From JBCCMF01 sp038747545 (lineage in GTDB: Bacteria > Bacteroidota > Rhodothermia > Rhodothermales > JBCCMF01): 25,083 nt of DNA. Within the stretch, counting starts at the first letter, position 1; each line of letters opens with the position of its first letter. Of this stretch, positions 1 through 8,795 are shown in pieces. The position numbers and the translations under genes were made by a program. The DNA lies in contig JBCDJT010000075.1 of NCBI GenBank assembly GCA_038747545.1, forward strand, positions 1 through 25,083, given 5' to 3'. A model generated the notes under the pieces. It ran no database searches. It saw only the letters and a program-made list of their open reading frames with translations, and was not told the DNA's origin.

Positions 1-1922
1 GCTGTTTCTTCGGAGAGGGCTTCGGTGGGGGCCGCCGTGTTCTCGTACAACACGTTGCCAAAGCGGTCTTCGATGCGCGTGATGGACACAGGCGGGTTGT
101 ACAGGCCGCGGTTGGCAATGGTGCCGTAGGCAGCGGCCAGCTCCAGCAGCGTCACATCGCTGGTACCCAGGCCGAGCGAGAGCACTTCTTGCAGCGGACT
201 CTGGATGCCCATGCGCCGCGCGTAAAACGCCGACTCCTTGGGGCCGACCTCGCTGATCAGGTGTGCCGTGATCGTGTTCTTCGACTGCGCCAGCCCGTCG
301 CGGATGCTCATCAGCTGCCCAGTGCTCTCGCCCGAGTTGCGCGGCCGCCACTCGGTGCCTACGGCGTCGTAAAACGTCGTCACGCTGTCGGGGTACATCG
401 TCATGGGCGAGTAGCCGTTGGCGATGGCGGCGGTGTAGACGAACGGCTTGAACGTGGAGCCCGGCTGCCGCTTGGCCTGGGCCACGTGGTCGTACCAGCC
501 GTCGGTCAGGTTGCGGCCACCCACCCACGCCTTCACGTAGCCCGTCTGCGGGTCAACGGCCACAAAACCCGCCTCCAGCCGCGTCTTGACGGTCCTAAGC
601 GAGTCCATAAACGCCTCGTTGCCGCGCAACCGCTCGATAGCCGCCTGCTTGGTCAGCCCCTCGCGGCGGACTGATTGGTAGCGTGCCGTCTCATCGATCA
701 TGTCGTTGACGCTGGTGGTGCGGGTGCGCCAGTACGTGGAGAACGGCTCGTAATCCGTGCGCTCCTTGTACCAGTCCACGCTGGTGCTGCGGTTGCGCGC
801 CGGGTTGTCGCGGCTCCACTGGTAATCCACCACCGTCTGGAGGTCATCCATGTTGCGGATCACGGCTTGCTTGGCCAGCTTCTGCATCTCGGCGTCGAGC
901 GTCGTGTAGATGCGGAGGCCGTCGCCGTAGAAGTCAAAGCCCAGGTCGTCGGCAAGCTGCTCGCCCACTTGTTTCACGTACTCGGCGAAGTGCGGGGCGA
1001 TGCTCGACGCCGACGAGGTAGACTGCGGGTCGACGACGATGTCGAGGTCCTTGTTTTCGTCATAGTAGGAGCGGTCCAGGTAGTCGCGCCGGACCATCTG
1101 GAAGAGCACCTGGTTGCGCCGCCGCTTCGAGCGGTCGGGGTTGAGGATGGGGTTGTGCGCCGTGTTGGCCTGCAGCATGCCCACGAGGACGGCAGCCTGC
1201 GTCGGCTCCAACTCCGCCGGCGACGTGTTGAAGAAGCGGTGCGCACCCGCCTCGATCCCGAAGGCACGCGGCCCAAACGACACGGTGTTGAGGTACATCT
1301 CGATGATCTCCTGCTTCGTGTACCGCTTCTCCAGCTGTACCGCCGTGATCATCTCCTTGAGCTTGCGCTCCACCGAGCGCTCCATGCCGATCTCGTTATA
1401 GAGGTTGCGCGCCAGCTGCTGGGTGATGGTGGACCCGCCCTGCGTCATGTAGCCGAAGCCCAGCTTGCCAAGGACCGTCTTGGTGACCGCGGTGAAGGTG
1501 CGCCGCACGTTCATGCCCCAGTGGTCGTAGAACTGATGGTCCTCGGTGGCCACCAGCGCGTTGATGACGTTGGGCGAGATCTCGTTGTAGAACGTCCACG
1601 AGCGGTTCTGCGTGGCGTAGCGGGCAATCTCCTCGCCGTCGGCGGTGTAGGCGATGGTGGCCAGGTCCAGCTCGGGGTTTTCGAGCTGCTCGATAGACGG
1701 CAGGTTGGTGCTCAGCATGAGCATGTAGATGACGAGGGCCAGCACCATAAGCAGCCCGGCCCCTGCAAACAGCGAGACTACAAAGGCCGCCTCTGCCATC
1801 TTCGGGTGGGCTATCCGATTGTGAAACCACCCGCGCACCCCTCGCTTCGGCCGCTTGCGTCGCGCGTCGGGGTCGTTGAAGTAGGCATCTAGCTCTTCGT
1901 CGCTATACGACCAGTCAGACAT
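1..1922 (-). CDS. Class A penicillin-binding protein (PBP1A-type), C-terminus cut by window start
   Basis: Bifunctional peptidoglycan glycosyltransferase/transpeptidase that polymerises lipid II and cross-links stem peptides in the periplasm. The frame is open from the ATG at 1922 to the window edge (640 codons seen). It has a short acidic-then-basic cytoplasmic tail, one membrane segment at about residues 45-70, a GT51 domain with the signature EDHQFYDHWG (catalytic Glu127) and QGGSTITQQLARN, and a transpeptidase domain with the SxxK box STFK (Ser489) and the SxN box SKN (547-549). The KTG box and C-terminus lie beyond the window. It starts 29 bp after the lpxH-like stop, so it is probably the last or a middle gene of the same minus-strand operon. 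It is a diverged paralogue of the PBP at 2779-5673. Family assignment is secure; which physiological PBP it corresponds to cannot be told. Confidence 0.93.
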   Translation of the reverse strand, partial: MSDWSYSDEELDAYFNDPDARRKRPKRGVRGWFHNRIAHPKMAEAAFVVSLFAGAGLLMVLALVIYMLMLSTNLPSIEQLENPELDLATIAYTADGEEIARYATQNRSWTFYNEISPNVINALVATEDHQFYDHWGMNVRRTFTAVTKTVLGKLGFGYMTQGGSTITQQLARNLYNEIGMERSVERKLKEMITAVQLEKRYTKQEIIEMYLNTVSFGPRAFGIEAGAHRFFNTSPAELEPTQAAVLVGMLQANTAHNPILNPDRSKRRRNQVLFQMVRRDYLDRSYYDENKDLDIVVDPQSTSSASSIAPHFAEYVKQVGEQLADDLGFDFYGDGLRIYTTLDAEMQKLAKQAVIRNMDDLQTVVDYQWSRDNPARNRSTSVDWYKERTDYEPFSTYWRTRTTSVNDMIDETARYQSVRREGLTKQAAIERLRGNEAFMDSLRTVKTRLEAGFVAVDPQTGYVKAWVGGRNLTDGWYDHVAQAKRQPGSTFKPFVYTAAIANGYSPMTMYPDSVTTFYDAVGTEWRPRNSGESTGQLMSIRDGLAQSKNTITAHLISEVGPKESAFYARRMGIQSPLQEVLSLGLGTSDVTLLELAAAYGTIANRGLYNPPVSITRIEDRFGNVLYENTAAPTEALSEET

Positions 1923-1951
1923 CAATGGGCTCCGTGGTAATCGGCAGAGGG

Positions 1952-2722
1952 TTAGGGGGCTACGGTGCTCGGCAAAGCGGTGGCTTCAACAGGCTCGGCA
2001 GAAGTGCCGTTCCAGCGCATCAACTGAAAACCCACGTCGTTTAGTGTGGCAAAGGTGCGCTGCTGGCACCACGCGCCCAAGTTAATGTATTCGCCCTCGG
2101 GAAAGTGCATGTGCTCGGGGGCATGCGTGTGACCCAGCACGACGGCATCCGCACGGTGTTTGGCAAGCAGCTCCCGCGCTACGTTGCGGTAACCCATGCG
2201 GTTGCTCTCCGAGGTATCGGTCTGTGCAGAATAGCGGGCCACCTTGCGGGCCAGTGCCATGCCTGCGTCGCCAGGCAACAGGTGCTTGTAGATCCAGACG
2301 GGGAGCGGGTGCCGCAGCCACGGCTTGAGGGCGTTGTACCGCCTGCTCGTGGAGGCCAGACCATCGCCATGGTGGATGTACAGGCGCCGCCCGTATGCCG
2401 TCAGCTCAACCTCGTCCATTTGGACTTCTACCCCGAGGGTTTCGCTGAAGTAGTCGCGGTGCCATGGGTCGTGGTTGCCCACGAGGTACGTGACGGGGAT
2501 GCCACGCGCGGTCCATTCGGCCAGCAGGGCCAGCACACGCACGGCTCCTTTGGGGACTAGGTGGCGATACTCGATGTACGCGTCGAACAGGTCGCCTACG
2601 ATGAACAGTTGCGCTACGCTCGGCCCGTGGGCGCGCAGGCAGGCCACAAGGTCTTGCTCCCGTGTGCGTTCTACAGCAGGGGCGTCGCGGCCAAAGTGCG
2701 TGTCAGAGACGAAAAGAAGCAA
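1952..2722 (-). CDS. lpxH: UDP-2,3-diacylglucosamine diphosphatase-like metallophosphoesterase (LpxH family)
   Basis: A 256-residue calcineurin-like phosphoesterase. In lipid A synthesis LpxH hydrolyses UDP-2,3-diacylglucosamine to lipid X and UMP on the cytoplasmic face of the inner membrane. Visible metal-binding motifs are SDTHFG (residues 6-11), GDLFD (43-47), GNHD (82-85), HHGD (117-120) and GHTH (197-200). The EYRHLVPKG stretch after GDLFD and the YINLGAW segment near the C-terminus resemble the LpxH-type proteins of Bacteroidota rather than a generic phosphodiesterase. It lies between two class A PBP genes on the same strand (56 bp after the upstream PBP stop, 29 bp before the next), which fits an envelope-biogenesis operon. 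The exact substrate is inferred from motifs and context; another pyrophosphatase role is possible. Confidence 0.8.
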   Translation of the reverse strand: MLLFVSDTHFGRDAPAVERTREQDLVACLRAHGPSVAQLFIVGDLFDAYIEYRHLVPKGAVRVLALLAEWTARGIPVTYLVGNHDPWHRDYFSETLGVEVQMDEVELTAYGRRLYIHHGDGLASTSRRYNALKPWLRHPLPVWIYKHLLPGDAGMALARKVARYSAQTDTSESNRMGYRNVARELLAKHRADAVVLGHTHAPEHMHFPEGEYINLGAWCQQRTFATLNDVGFQLMRWNGTSAEPVEATALPSTVAP

Positions 2723-2778
2723 GGGGACCGAGCGCTAGATGAGCCACGCCTTACGCCACGGTATGCACCAAGTTCAGG

Positions 2779-5673
2779 CTACCAGATGATGACGCGGCGC
2801 CGGGTGCGCGTCGTGTCAGAAGGGGAGGCGGGGCGGATGATGGGCTGGCTCGTGTTGGGCCGCAGCGGCTGGTCCGTCGCGTCGTAGTCATAGCGGATGC
2901 CGGAGCCGTCGCGCACGGTGGCGGCGCGGCGCACGCGGTCGTACTGTCCGCGGTCCACCTCCCAGTAGCCCGTATCGGGATTGTAGTACATCGTCGAGTC
3001 GGCGCGGGGGACGATGGGCGCAGCATAGCGTCGTGGCTCCACGTAGCCCACGGGCCGCTCGTAGCGCATGTCGGAGAGGGTGACGGTGGCGTCATCGCGC
3101 ATCCGGGCGTAGTAGTCGCCCACCAGGTGGAGCGCGTTGTGCCCGCCTTGGCCCCAGTAGCTGCTGCGGAAGGTGATACGCTGGTCGTTGAAGCCCACCC
3201 ACGCTCCGGTCACCAGCTTCGGATGCATCAGCATGAACCAGCCATCGGCGCTGTTCTGTGTGGTGCCCGTCTTGCCCGCGAGGTCGAGACGCTGCAAGCC
3301 GTACTCGCTGTGGAGCCGCCGGGCGGTGCCGGCGTCTACGGCCCCCCGCATCATGTCGATGAGCGTATACGCGTTCTGCTCAGACAGCACCCGGTCCGGG
3401 TTGCCGTCGAAGGTCTCCAGCACCACGCCGTTGCGGTCCTCGATGCGCGTGACGAAGACGGGCTCACGGCGTACACCGCCGGTCGAGATCGTCCCGTACG
3501 CCGAGGCCATCTCCAGCAGTGAGACCTCCACGCTCCCCAGCGCAATCGAGGGCACGTACGACAAGTCGCTCTGCACGCCCATCTCCTTGGCTAGGTTGAC
3601 CACATCGTATACGCCCACGTCGTCCATCAGCTGCGCTGTCACCGTGTTGATCGACTTAGACAGGCCCGTGCGCATCATGACGTAGCGCCCCGAGGAGCCG
3701 CCCGCGTTGGTGGGCCGCCAGCGCGCGCCGTTGATGTAGAACGTCCGCACGCTGTCCTGGAAATATTGGTAGGGCGAGTAGCCCGCCTCCAGTGCGGCGG
3801 CATATACAAACGGCTTGAAGGTAGAGCCGGGCTGGCGTTTGGCTTGGGCCACCTTGTCGAACTGGTCGGCGGCGAAGTCGCGCCCGCCCACCCAGGCTTT
3901 CACGTGCCCCGTGAGCGGGTCGATGCTCACCATCCCCGCGTCGAGGCGGCTCAGCGCGACCTTGACCGAGTCGACGATCTCGGGCTGCTGTGCGTAGATC
4001 CGCGCCAGGGCCACCTGCTCAGTGAGGCCGTTGCTGCGGTGTGCGCGGTACTCGGGCGTGCGCATGACATGATCGCGCAGCACAGTCGGATACCGTTGCC
4101 AGAAGTAGCGGAACGGCTGGTTGCGCTCGGTGCCCAAGACGCGCACGTACGGCGCCAAGTTGCGGCTCAGCACCGACGGCGAGCTGCGGCCCCACTCGTA
4201 GTCTACGACCGCCTGCAGCGCTTGCATCTGCTTGTCGACGCTGGCTTGGGCGAGTTGTTGGAGGTGCGGGTCGAGGGTCGTGTAAATCTTGAGGCCTGCG
4301 CTGTATAGGTCGAGGCCCCGTTGGGTGGCCCACGCCTCGGCCCACGTGCGCACGTGCTCGGCGAAGTGCGGCGCGACGCCCGAGATCTTAGACGGCGTGC
4401 TGAACTGGAGCCCCAAACCGCTGAGCCGCGCGTCTTGGTACGCGGCATCGGAGAGGTAGCCGTGCTCGTGCATCTTGGCGAGCACCACGTTGCGGCGCTC
4501 CACCGCGCGCTCGGGGCGTTGGACCGGGTTGTAGCGCGTCGTCGCCCGCAGCATGCCGATGAGGGTGGCCGCCTGCGGGGGCGTCAGGTCACTGGCGGAG
4601 ACGCTGAAGAAGGTCTGGGCGGCAGCCTCCAGGCCGAAGGCGTTGTACCCAAACGCGACCGTGTTGAGGTACATCTCGATGATCTGGCGCTTGCTGTAGC
4701 GCTGCTCCAGCTTCATCGCTGTCATCATCTCCTTGACTTTGCGGTCGATGGTCACCGCCCGCCCAATGTCTTCCGGGTAGAGATTACGGACGAGCTGCAT
4801 AGTGATGGTGGAGGCGCCTTGCCGCTCGCCCTGCAGCGTGCGCCATGCCGACCCAAACAGCCGCACCACATCCACGCCGCCGTGCTCAAAGAAGCGGTGG
4901 TCCTCTACCGCCACCAGCGCATCAACGGCTGTTGGTGAGATGGCGCTGTAAGGTATCCACGTGCGGTTCTCGTTGAAGAAGCGCGTCAGCTCCGACCCGT
5001 CGGCAGCATAGACATAGGACGTGTGCCCCACCTGCGCCTGCGCACTGGTTCGCAACTCAGGCAGGGACGGCGTGAGCATAGCCACGTAGACCACGACAAA
5101 CACGGCCCCCGCTACCAGTAGGGCTGCACATACACCGCCTGCAATCCACCACCTGAAGCGCCTTGGCCTTGCTGGACGCGCTGGCTGCATGGCCTGTAAC
5201 GGACGGCGTTGCGACGGATGAAGAGGAGGTGGGGCCGACGGAGCGGGCAGCGCTGCAGGTACCAGCCGTGAGGCCGGTGGTAGCGAACGATGCGCCAGCG
5301 CTGGCGAGGTGTAGAGCGTGCGTACGGCCGGGGCTGCTGGGAGGGGTTGGAGCGGCGCCACTGGCGGCGGCGGCGCTACGGGGAGCGGAGCGGGCAGTGG
5401 CTCAGCAGGAGGAACGGTACCAGCGGGCTCAGGGGGCGGCGGTGGTGCAGGCGCCGCATGAGGGCGTGCATAGGGATAGGCGTGCTGGTAGTAGCGCGGC
5501 CCCTCTGGCTCGGGTATGTCATCGAGCCACGAGGCGATGGTCTCTGGGGAAAGACGTTCGGGCTTGGTGGACCGCTGGGGCAGTGGTCCTTCAAACGGGT
5601 TCGTCCACGCGGGAAGCGCCGCGCCTGCCGCTGCGGGCGGCACCTCGGGAGGAGCGTCGTGTGGTGAACCCAT
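2779..5673 (-). CDS. Class A penicillin-binding protein with long proline-rich cytoplasmic N-terminus
   Basis: Bifunctional peptidoglycan synthase of 964 residues from the ATG at 5673. That start is preferred to an in-frame ATG 20 codons earlier, whose extra residues are Cys-rich and unlike the rest. Residues 1 to about 170 are a low-complexity Pro/Ala-rich cytoplasmic region, followed by basic residues and a membrane segment at about 177-201. The GT51 domain carries EDHRFFEHGG (Glu257) and GASTITMQLVRN. The transpeptidase has STFK (Ser617), SIN (674-676) and KTGTT (from Lys801), so all catalytic boxes are intact. The C-terminus is a charged, probably disordered tail ending RTRRRVIIW. It is first in a same-strand run with lpxH and a second PBP. 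Its SxN box reads SIN where the paralogue has SKN. The long Pro-rich tail is unusual and may recruit partners (inference). Confidence 0.93.
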   Translation of the reverse strand: MGSPHDAPPEVPPAAAGAALPAWTNPFEGPLPQRSTKPERLSPETIASWLDDIPEPEGPRYYQHAYPYARPHAAPAPPPPPEPAGTVPPAEPLPAPLPVAPPPPVAPLQPLPAAPAVRTLYTSPALAHRSLPPASRLVPAALPAPSAPPPLHPSQRRPLQAMQPARPARPRRFRWWIAGGVCAALLVAGAVFVVVYVAMLTPSLPELRTSAQAQVGHTSYVYAADGSELTRFFNENRTWIPYSAISPTAVDALVAVEDHRFFEHGGVDVVRLFGSAWRTLQGERQGASTITMQLVRNLYPEDIGRAVTIDRKVKEMMTAMKLEQRYSKRQIIEMYLNTVAFGYNAFGLEAAAQTFFSVSASDLTPPQAATLIGMLRATTRYNPVQRPERAVERRNVVLAKMHEHGYLSDAAYQDARLSGLGLQFSTPSKISGVAPHFAEHVRTWAEAWATQRGLDLYSAGLKIYTTLDPHLQQLAQASVDKQMQALQAVVDYEWGRSSPSVLSRNLAPYVRVLGTERNQPFRYFWQRYPTVLRDHVMRTPEYRAHRSNGLTEQVALARIYAQQPEIVDSVKVALSRLDAGMVSIDPLTGHVKAWVGGRDFAADQFDKVAQAKRQPGSTFKPFVYAAALEAGYSPYQYFQDSVRTFYINGARWRPTNAGGSSGRYVMMRTGLSKSINTVTAQLMDDVGVYDVVNLAKEMGVQSDLSYVPSIALGSVEVSLLEMASAYGTISTGGVRREPVFVTRIEDRNGVVLETFDGNPDRVLSEQNAYTLIDMMRGAVDAGTARRLHSEYGLQRLDLAGKTGTTQNSADGWFMLMHPKLVTGAWVGFNDQRITFRSSYWGQGGHNALHLVGDYYARMRDDATVTLSDMRYERPVGYVEPRRYAAPIVPRADSTMYYNPDTGYWEVDRGQYDRVRRAATVRDGSGIRYDYDATDQPLRPNTSQPIIRPASPSDTTRTRRRVIIW

Positions 5674-5708
5674 GTCTCGATATGGTACGGGGCAGCTAGA
5701 ACAACAGC

Positions 5709-5736
5709 GGCATGCCCTCTCCGCAGGAAGCATGCC
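5709..5736. repeat. Pair of GCATGCC direct repeats 20 bp apart in a divergent promoter region
   Basis: The 8-bp palindrome GGCATGCC (5709-5716) is followed by GCATGCC (5730-5736), start-to-start distance 20 bp, or two helical turns. They lie 36-63 bp upstream of the minus-strand PBP start in the 232-bp gap shared with the divergent rhomboid gene. Spacing and palindromy suggest a dimeric regulator site, but a short GC-rich motif can recur by chance. No regulator gene is nearby. Confidence 0.25.
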
Positions 5737-5833
5737 AGGAACGGGGGAGCGTGACCCACCGTAAGGAGGCGCGGCTTACACGGCGATGCCCTGGCGCGAG
5801 TTGCAACCTCTGGGGCGCCAATCCGCTATACGC

Positions 5834-5850
5834 CAAGCCCGCTGGGCTTG
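5834..5850 (+). promoter_or_regulatory. Perfect 7-bp inverted repeat upstream of rhomboid gene
   Basis: CAAGCCC-GCT-GGGCTTG forms a tight hairpin with a 3-nt loop, 56 bp before the rhomboid ATG at 5906, followed by CTCTTCAC rather than a clean T-run. It could be a 5' leader hairpin, a weak terminator or an operator. Only the inverted repeat is seen directly. Confidence 0.35.
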
Positions 5851-5905
5851 CTCTTCACAACAGACTGCGCGGCCTCCATGGCCATGCGGTTCGCGTTCCT
5901 ACCCT

Positions 5906-6589
5906 ATGCAAAACAGCTATCAGCCGCCGCGTCAGTTCATGACGTTCCCGCCGGTGATCAAAAACCTGCTCATCATCAATGGGCTGGTGTACTTCGCCCA
6001 GATGGTGCCGGCCACCAACGACCTGCTGACGTACCTGTTTGCGCTCTGGCCTCTTGGCACGCCTGACATCGTGCGCACCCCGTCTGGCCTACGCGAGTTG
6101 GGCAACTTCTACCCGTGGCAGCTGGTCACGTATGGATTCTTGCACGGGGGCGTCGGCCACATCCTGATGAATATGTTCATCTTGTGGATGTTTGGCGTGC
6201 GCATAGAGAATGCCTGGGGCTCTCGGCGCTTTGCCATCTATTACTTCATCTGCGTGGTTGGTGCAGGGCTAGCACAGCTCACGTTCTCGGCCGTGACGGG
6301 CAACATCTTCACGCCCACGGTGGGGGCATCGGGCGGGGTGATGGGCATCTTGCTAGCCTTCGGCATGATGTATCCCGATGAGTACATCTACCTCTACTTC
6401 CTCGTACCCGTCAAGACCAAGTACTTCGTTCTCTTCCTAGCTTTGCTGGATTTGTTTTCCGGTTTTGCGCGTACGAACACAGGCGTCGCGCACTTCGCCC
6501 ACTTGGGCGGCATGCTCATCGGCTTCCTGCTGATCCTGTACTGGCGCGGAAAGTTACCGGTTCAACCTGAACGACGTATGTATTGGTAA
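5906..6589 (+). CDS. Rhomboid-family intramembrane serine protease
   Basis: A 227-residue polytopic membrane protein that should cleave substrates within or next to the lipid bilayer. The catalytic serine is in GASGG (Ser142) and the catalytic histidine in AHLGG (His199). The HILMNM segment (His85, Asn89) is the oxyanion/L1-TM2 HxxxN motif of rhomboids. About six hydrophobic segments are visible. The start is placed at the ATG at 5906, because the 40 codons upstream are Arg/Cys/Trp-rich and do not look like a rhomboid N-terminus. A second rhomboid follows 71 bp downstream on the same strand. Both dyad residues are present, so it is predicted active; the substrate is unknown. Confidence 0.92.
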   Translation: MQNSYQPPRQFMTFPPVIKNLLIINGLVYFAQMVPATNDLLTYLFALWPLGTPDIVRTPSGLRELGNFYPWQLVTYGFLHGGVGHILMNMFILWMFGVRIENAWGSRRFAIYYFICVVGAGLAQLTFSAVTGNIFTPTVGASGGVMGILLAFGMMYPDEYIYLYFLVPVKTKYFVLFLALLDLFSGFARTNTGVAHFAHLGGMLIGFLLILYWRGKLPVQPERRMYW

Positions 6590-6660
6590 CGTACTACCGG
6601 ATCTCCAGCGCTCTGTAACGTTAAAGCCCGTCTCGTCTCACTCGACCCCTGCCAACACCC

Positions 6661-7614
6661 GTGGACCGTTTCCTGATGTGGTATCGGTTGCAGCCCGCCG
6701 CGCTGCGTGCTCTGCTCACCATCAACGTGGTGATCTATGTGGTGTGGCAGCTGCCGCTGAAGTTCATCGATCCCGTGGCGGTGTTTGTGAGCAGCCATCT
6801 GGCGCTCAACCCGGCCGTGCCGCAGGTCTTCTTCGAGCCCTGGCAGTTCATCACCTACAACTTCCTACACCTCAGCGTACGGCTGGGCGGTTTCTTGCAC
6901 GTGCTCTTCAACATGCTGTGGCTCGTGTGGCTAGGGCGGGACTACGAAGAGCTGCACGGCAAGGAAAGCCTGGTTGCCGTCTACCTCCTGGGAGGTATCG
7001 GCGGCGGCTTGTTGTCTGTAGCGCTGAACAACGTACCGTTTTTGGGCGCCTCCGTAATCTATGGGGCCTCCGCCTCGGTGCTCGCCATCATGACGGCGCT
7101 CGCCATCCGGCATCCGTATAAGCAGATCGCGCTGTTCTTCTTCCCGCCCATCCGCATCATCTACCTCGTAGCGATCTTCCTCGCGTTCGATCTCCTGTTC
7201 CTGGGCGCAAGCAACACAGCTATCGCCGCACACGCTGGCGGTGCGCTCACAGGTTTTCTGATTGCTACGTTGGAGAAGCAAGGCCGCGACCTCAGCTCGT
7301 GGAGTGGCTTCCTCTTTGGTGGGGGAGGCTCGCGCAGCCGGTCGTCGCGTGGGCGCTCCTCCAATACGCCCCGGCCCAGCAAAGACGCCCCGTTCATGGA
7401 GCGCCTGGAAGGCTGGCTGGCGGCCCGGCAGAAACCGAAAGCTAAGGAGGCTGACGAACGCCCCGACCAAGAGCCCCGCCGCCACGCTCGCATCCTACCC
7501 ATCGATGGCGGCCAAGCCGAAGTGGACCGGATCCTCGACAAGATCAGCCAAAGCGGCTACGAGTCGCTGAGCGAAGAGGAGAAGAAGACGCTGTACGAAG
7601 CCAGCCAGCGGTGA
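6661..7614 (+). CDS. Rhomboid-family protease with C-terminal DUF6576-like tail
   Basis: A 317-residue membrane protein. The rhomboid core spans residues 15 to about 205, with HVLFNM (His80, Asn84), the serine motif GASAS (Ser137) and the histidine in AAHAGG (His191). After the last membrane helix comes a Gly/Ser/Arg-rich linker (about 220-245) and a soluble C-terminal segment with EVDRILDKISQSGYESLSEE (287-306), typical of the small helical tail found on many Bacteroidota rhomboids. The start is either GTG 6661 or ATG 6676, five codons in. The usual second glycine after the nucleophile (GASGG in its neighbour) is alanine-serine here, but the dyad is kept. It is followed after 10 bp by the phosphatase-family gene, so the two are probably co-transcribed. 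Substrate unknown. Confidence 0.9.
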   Translation: MDRFLMWYRLQPAALRALLTINVVIYVVWQLPLKFIDPVAVFVSSHLALNPAVPQVFFEPWQFITYNFLHLSVRLGGFLHVLFNMLWLVWLGRDYEELHGKESLVAVYLLGGIGGGLLSVALNNVPFLGASVIYGASASVLAIMTALAIRHPYKQIALFFFPPIRIIYLVAIFLAFDLLFLGASNTAIAAHAGGALTGFLIATLEKQGRDLSSWSGFLFGGGGSRSRSSRGRSSNTPRPSKDAPFMERLEGWLAARQKPKAKEADERPDQEPRRHARILPIDGGQAEVDRILDKISQSGYESLSEEEKKTLYEASQR

Positions 7615-7624
7615 GCGCAGAGCG

Positions 7625-8716
7625 ATGCGGCGGGTCGGGCGTGCATTGTTTTGGCTGTTTGATGCTATAGTTGTCGGGGTGTTCGTGTGTGGCTACTTGG
7701 CGGCCTATGTCCATCCCGCCACAGCCTGGTGGCTCCAGCCCTTCGCCATCGTGCTGCCCTATGCTGCAGCGATCGTGGCAATGCTGACCGTGCTCACGCT
7801 GGCGCGCCGCTGGCGCCGGGCACGCCTGGTGCATATGCTTTTGCTCCTTCTCACCGTCGTGCGATTTGGGCCGGGATGGCTGCCACCACCGGAGGCCCCT
7901 GCAGGGGGCGACACGCTTTCGGTGTACGTGCTCAATACGCTCAACGGCGCACACGAAGCATCAGCAGGAGACACGCTGCTCGCACAAGTGAACAATCACG
8001 CCGCTGATTTGCTTGCCTTGCAAGAGACGTGGATCAGTGTGCAGAGTGAGATCACCTACGCGCCTTTTCTTGAGCCGATCAGAGCTGACGGATTTAGTGT
8101 GCCTCCCTCGGTTGCCAGGGGAAAGACCTTGAATCTACCCTTACTTTCCAAGGGTGCCATCGCGGAATATGCGCAGCAGGAGCTAACCTATTGGGAAGGC
8201 AGCGAACGCACGTTTGCTGTGGGAAGGGGCATCATTCAGCTCGGTGGACGAGCCATCGTGATCTATAATGTCCACCTCCGCTCGTATGGTGAATCGAAGC
8301 CGTGGGATGCTGCTGAGCCTGATTGGCTAAGTCTTGAATTCTGGCGGCCGTACCTCCGGCGTGTCAGGCAAGATTACACACTGCGGGCGCGGCAAGCCGT
8401 GCGCATCAGGGAGCGCATGGATGCCGAAGAGCATCCGGTAATCCTGGCGGGTGACTTCAATAGCCCCACGTACGACTGGGTGTACCACCATTTGGCTGCA
8501 GGGATGACCGATGCCTTTCAGGCTGCAGGGACCGGGTGGGGAGGTACATACCACCGCGAGGTCCCCTTTGTGCGGATTGACCACGTGCTGCTGAGTCCCG
8601 AACTAACGCCCGTACGGGCCGAAGTGCTAGGGCCGCTCTTCTCGGACCACCTGCCACAGATCGTCGAGGTAGCCTGGACCGATGCCGAAGATTCCGCCAA
8701 GACCGATGAACGGTAA
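7625..8716 (+). CDS. Membrane-anchored endonuclease/exonuclease/phosphatase (EEP) family protein
   Basis: A 363-residue protein with three predicted N-terminal membrane helices (about 8-28, 36-60, 66-82) and an EEP-fold catalytic domain. Visible active-site motifs are N104 (VLNTLNG), Glu134 (LQE), His217 (YNVHL), GDFNS with Asp277/Asn279, Asp319-His320 and the terminal SDH (340-342). These are the metal-binding and catalytic residues shared by DNase I, exonuclease III and inositol-phosphatase-like enzymes. With its membrane anchor the domain most likely faces the periplasm, as in YafD-like proteins. The nucleotide or phosphoester substrate cannot be told. It is tightly linked (10 bp) to the upstream rhomboid gene. 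Confidence 0.85.
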   Translation: MRRVGRALFWLFDAIVVGVFVCGYLAAYVHPATAWWLQPFAIVLPYAAAIVAMLTVLTLARRWRRARLVHMLLLLLTVVRFGPGWLPPPEAPAGGDTLSVYVLNTLNGAHEASAGDTLLAQVNNHAADLLALQETWISVQSEITYAPFLEPIRADGFSVPPSVARGKTLNLPLLSKGAIAEYAQQELTYWEGSERTFAVGRGIIQLGGRAIVIYNVHLRSYGESKPWDAAEPDWLSLEFWRPYLRRVRQDYTLRARQAVRIRERMDAEEHPVILAGDFNSPTYDWVYHHLAAGMTDAFQAAGTGWGGTYHREVPFVRIDHVLLSPELTPVRAEVLGPLFSDHLPQIVEVAWTDAEDSAKTDER

Positions 8717-8795
8717 GCAGCGGTTGTAACCTGTCCGTTCATTCGTCGTGTGTTCCAGCGGTTTCTGCTGGCCTCTACCCGACCCTCCTCGGCCC

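Noticed and set aside
675..1892. 405-codon plus-strand open frame in the PBP region
   Set aside because: The minus strand encodes PBP motifs in one continuous frame from 1922 to the window edge, so this is its shadow.
8755..8771. CCAGC/GCTGG hairpin before the TonB receptor gene
   Set aside because: A 5-bp stem with a 7-nt loop and no following T-run is weak and common in such sequence; not called a terminator.
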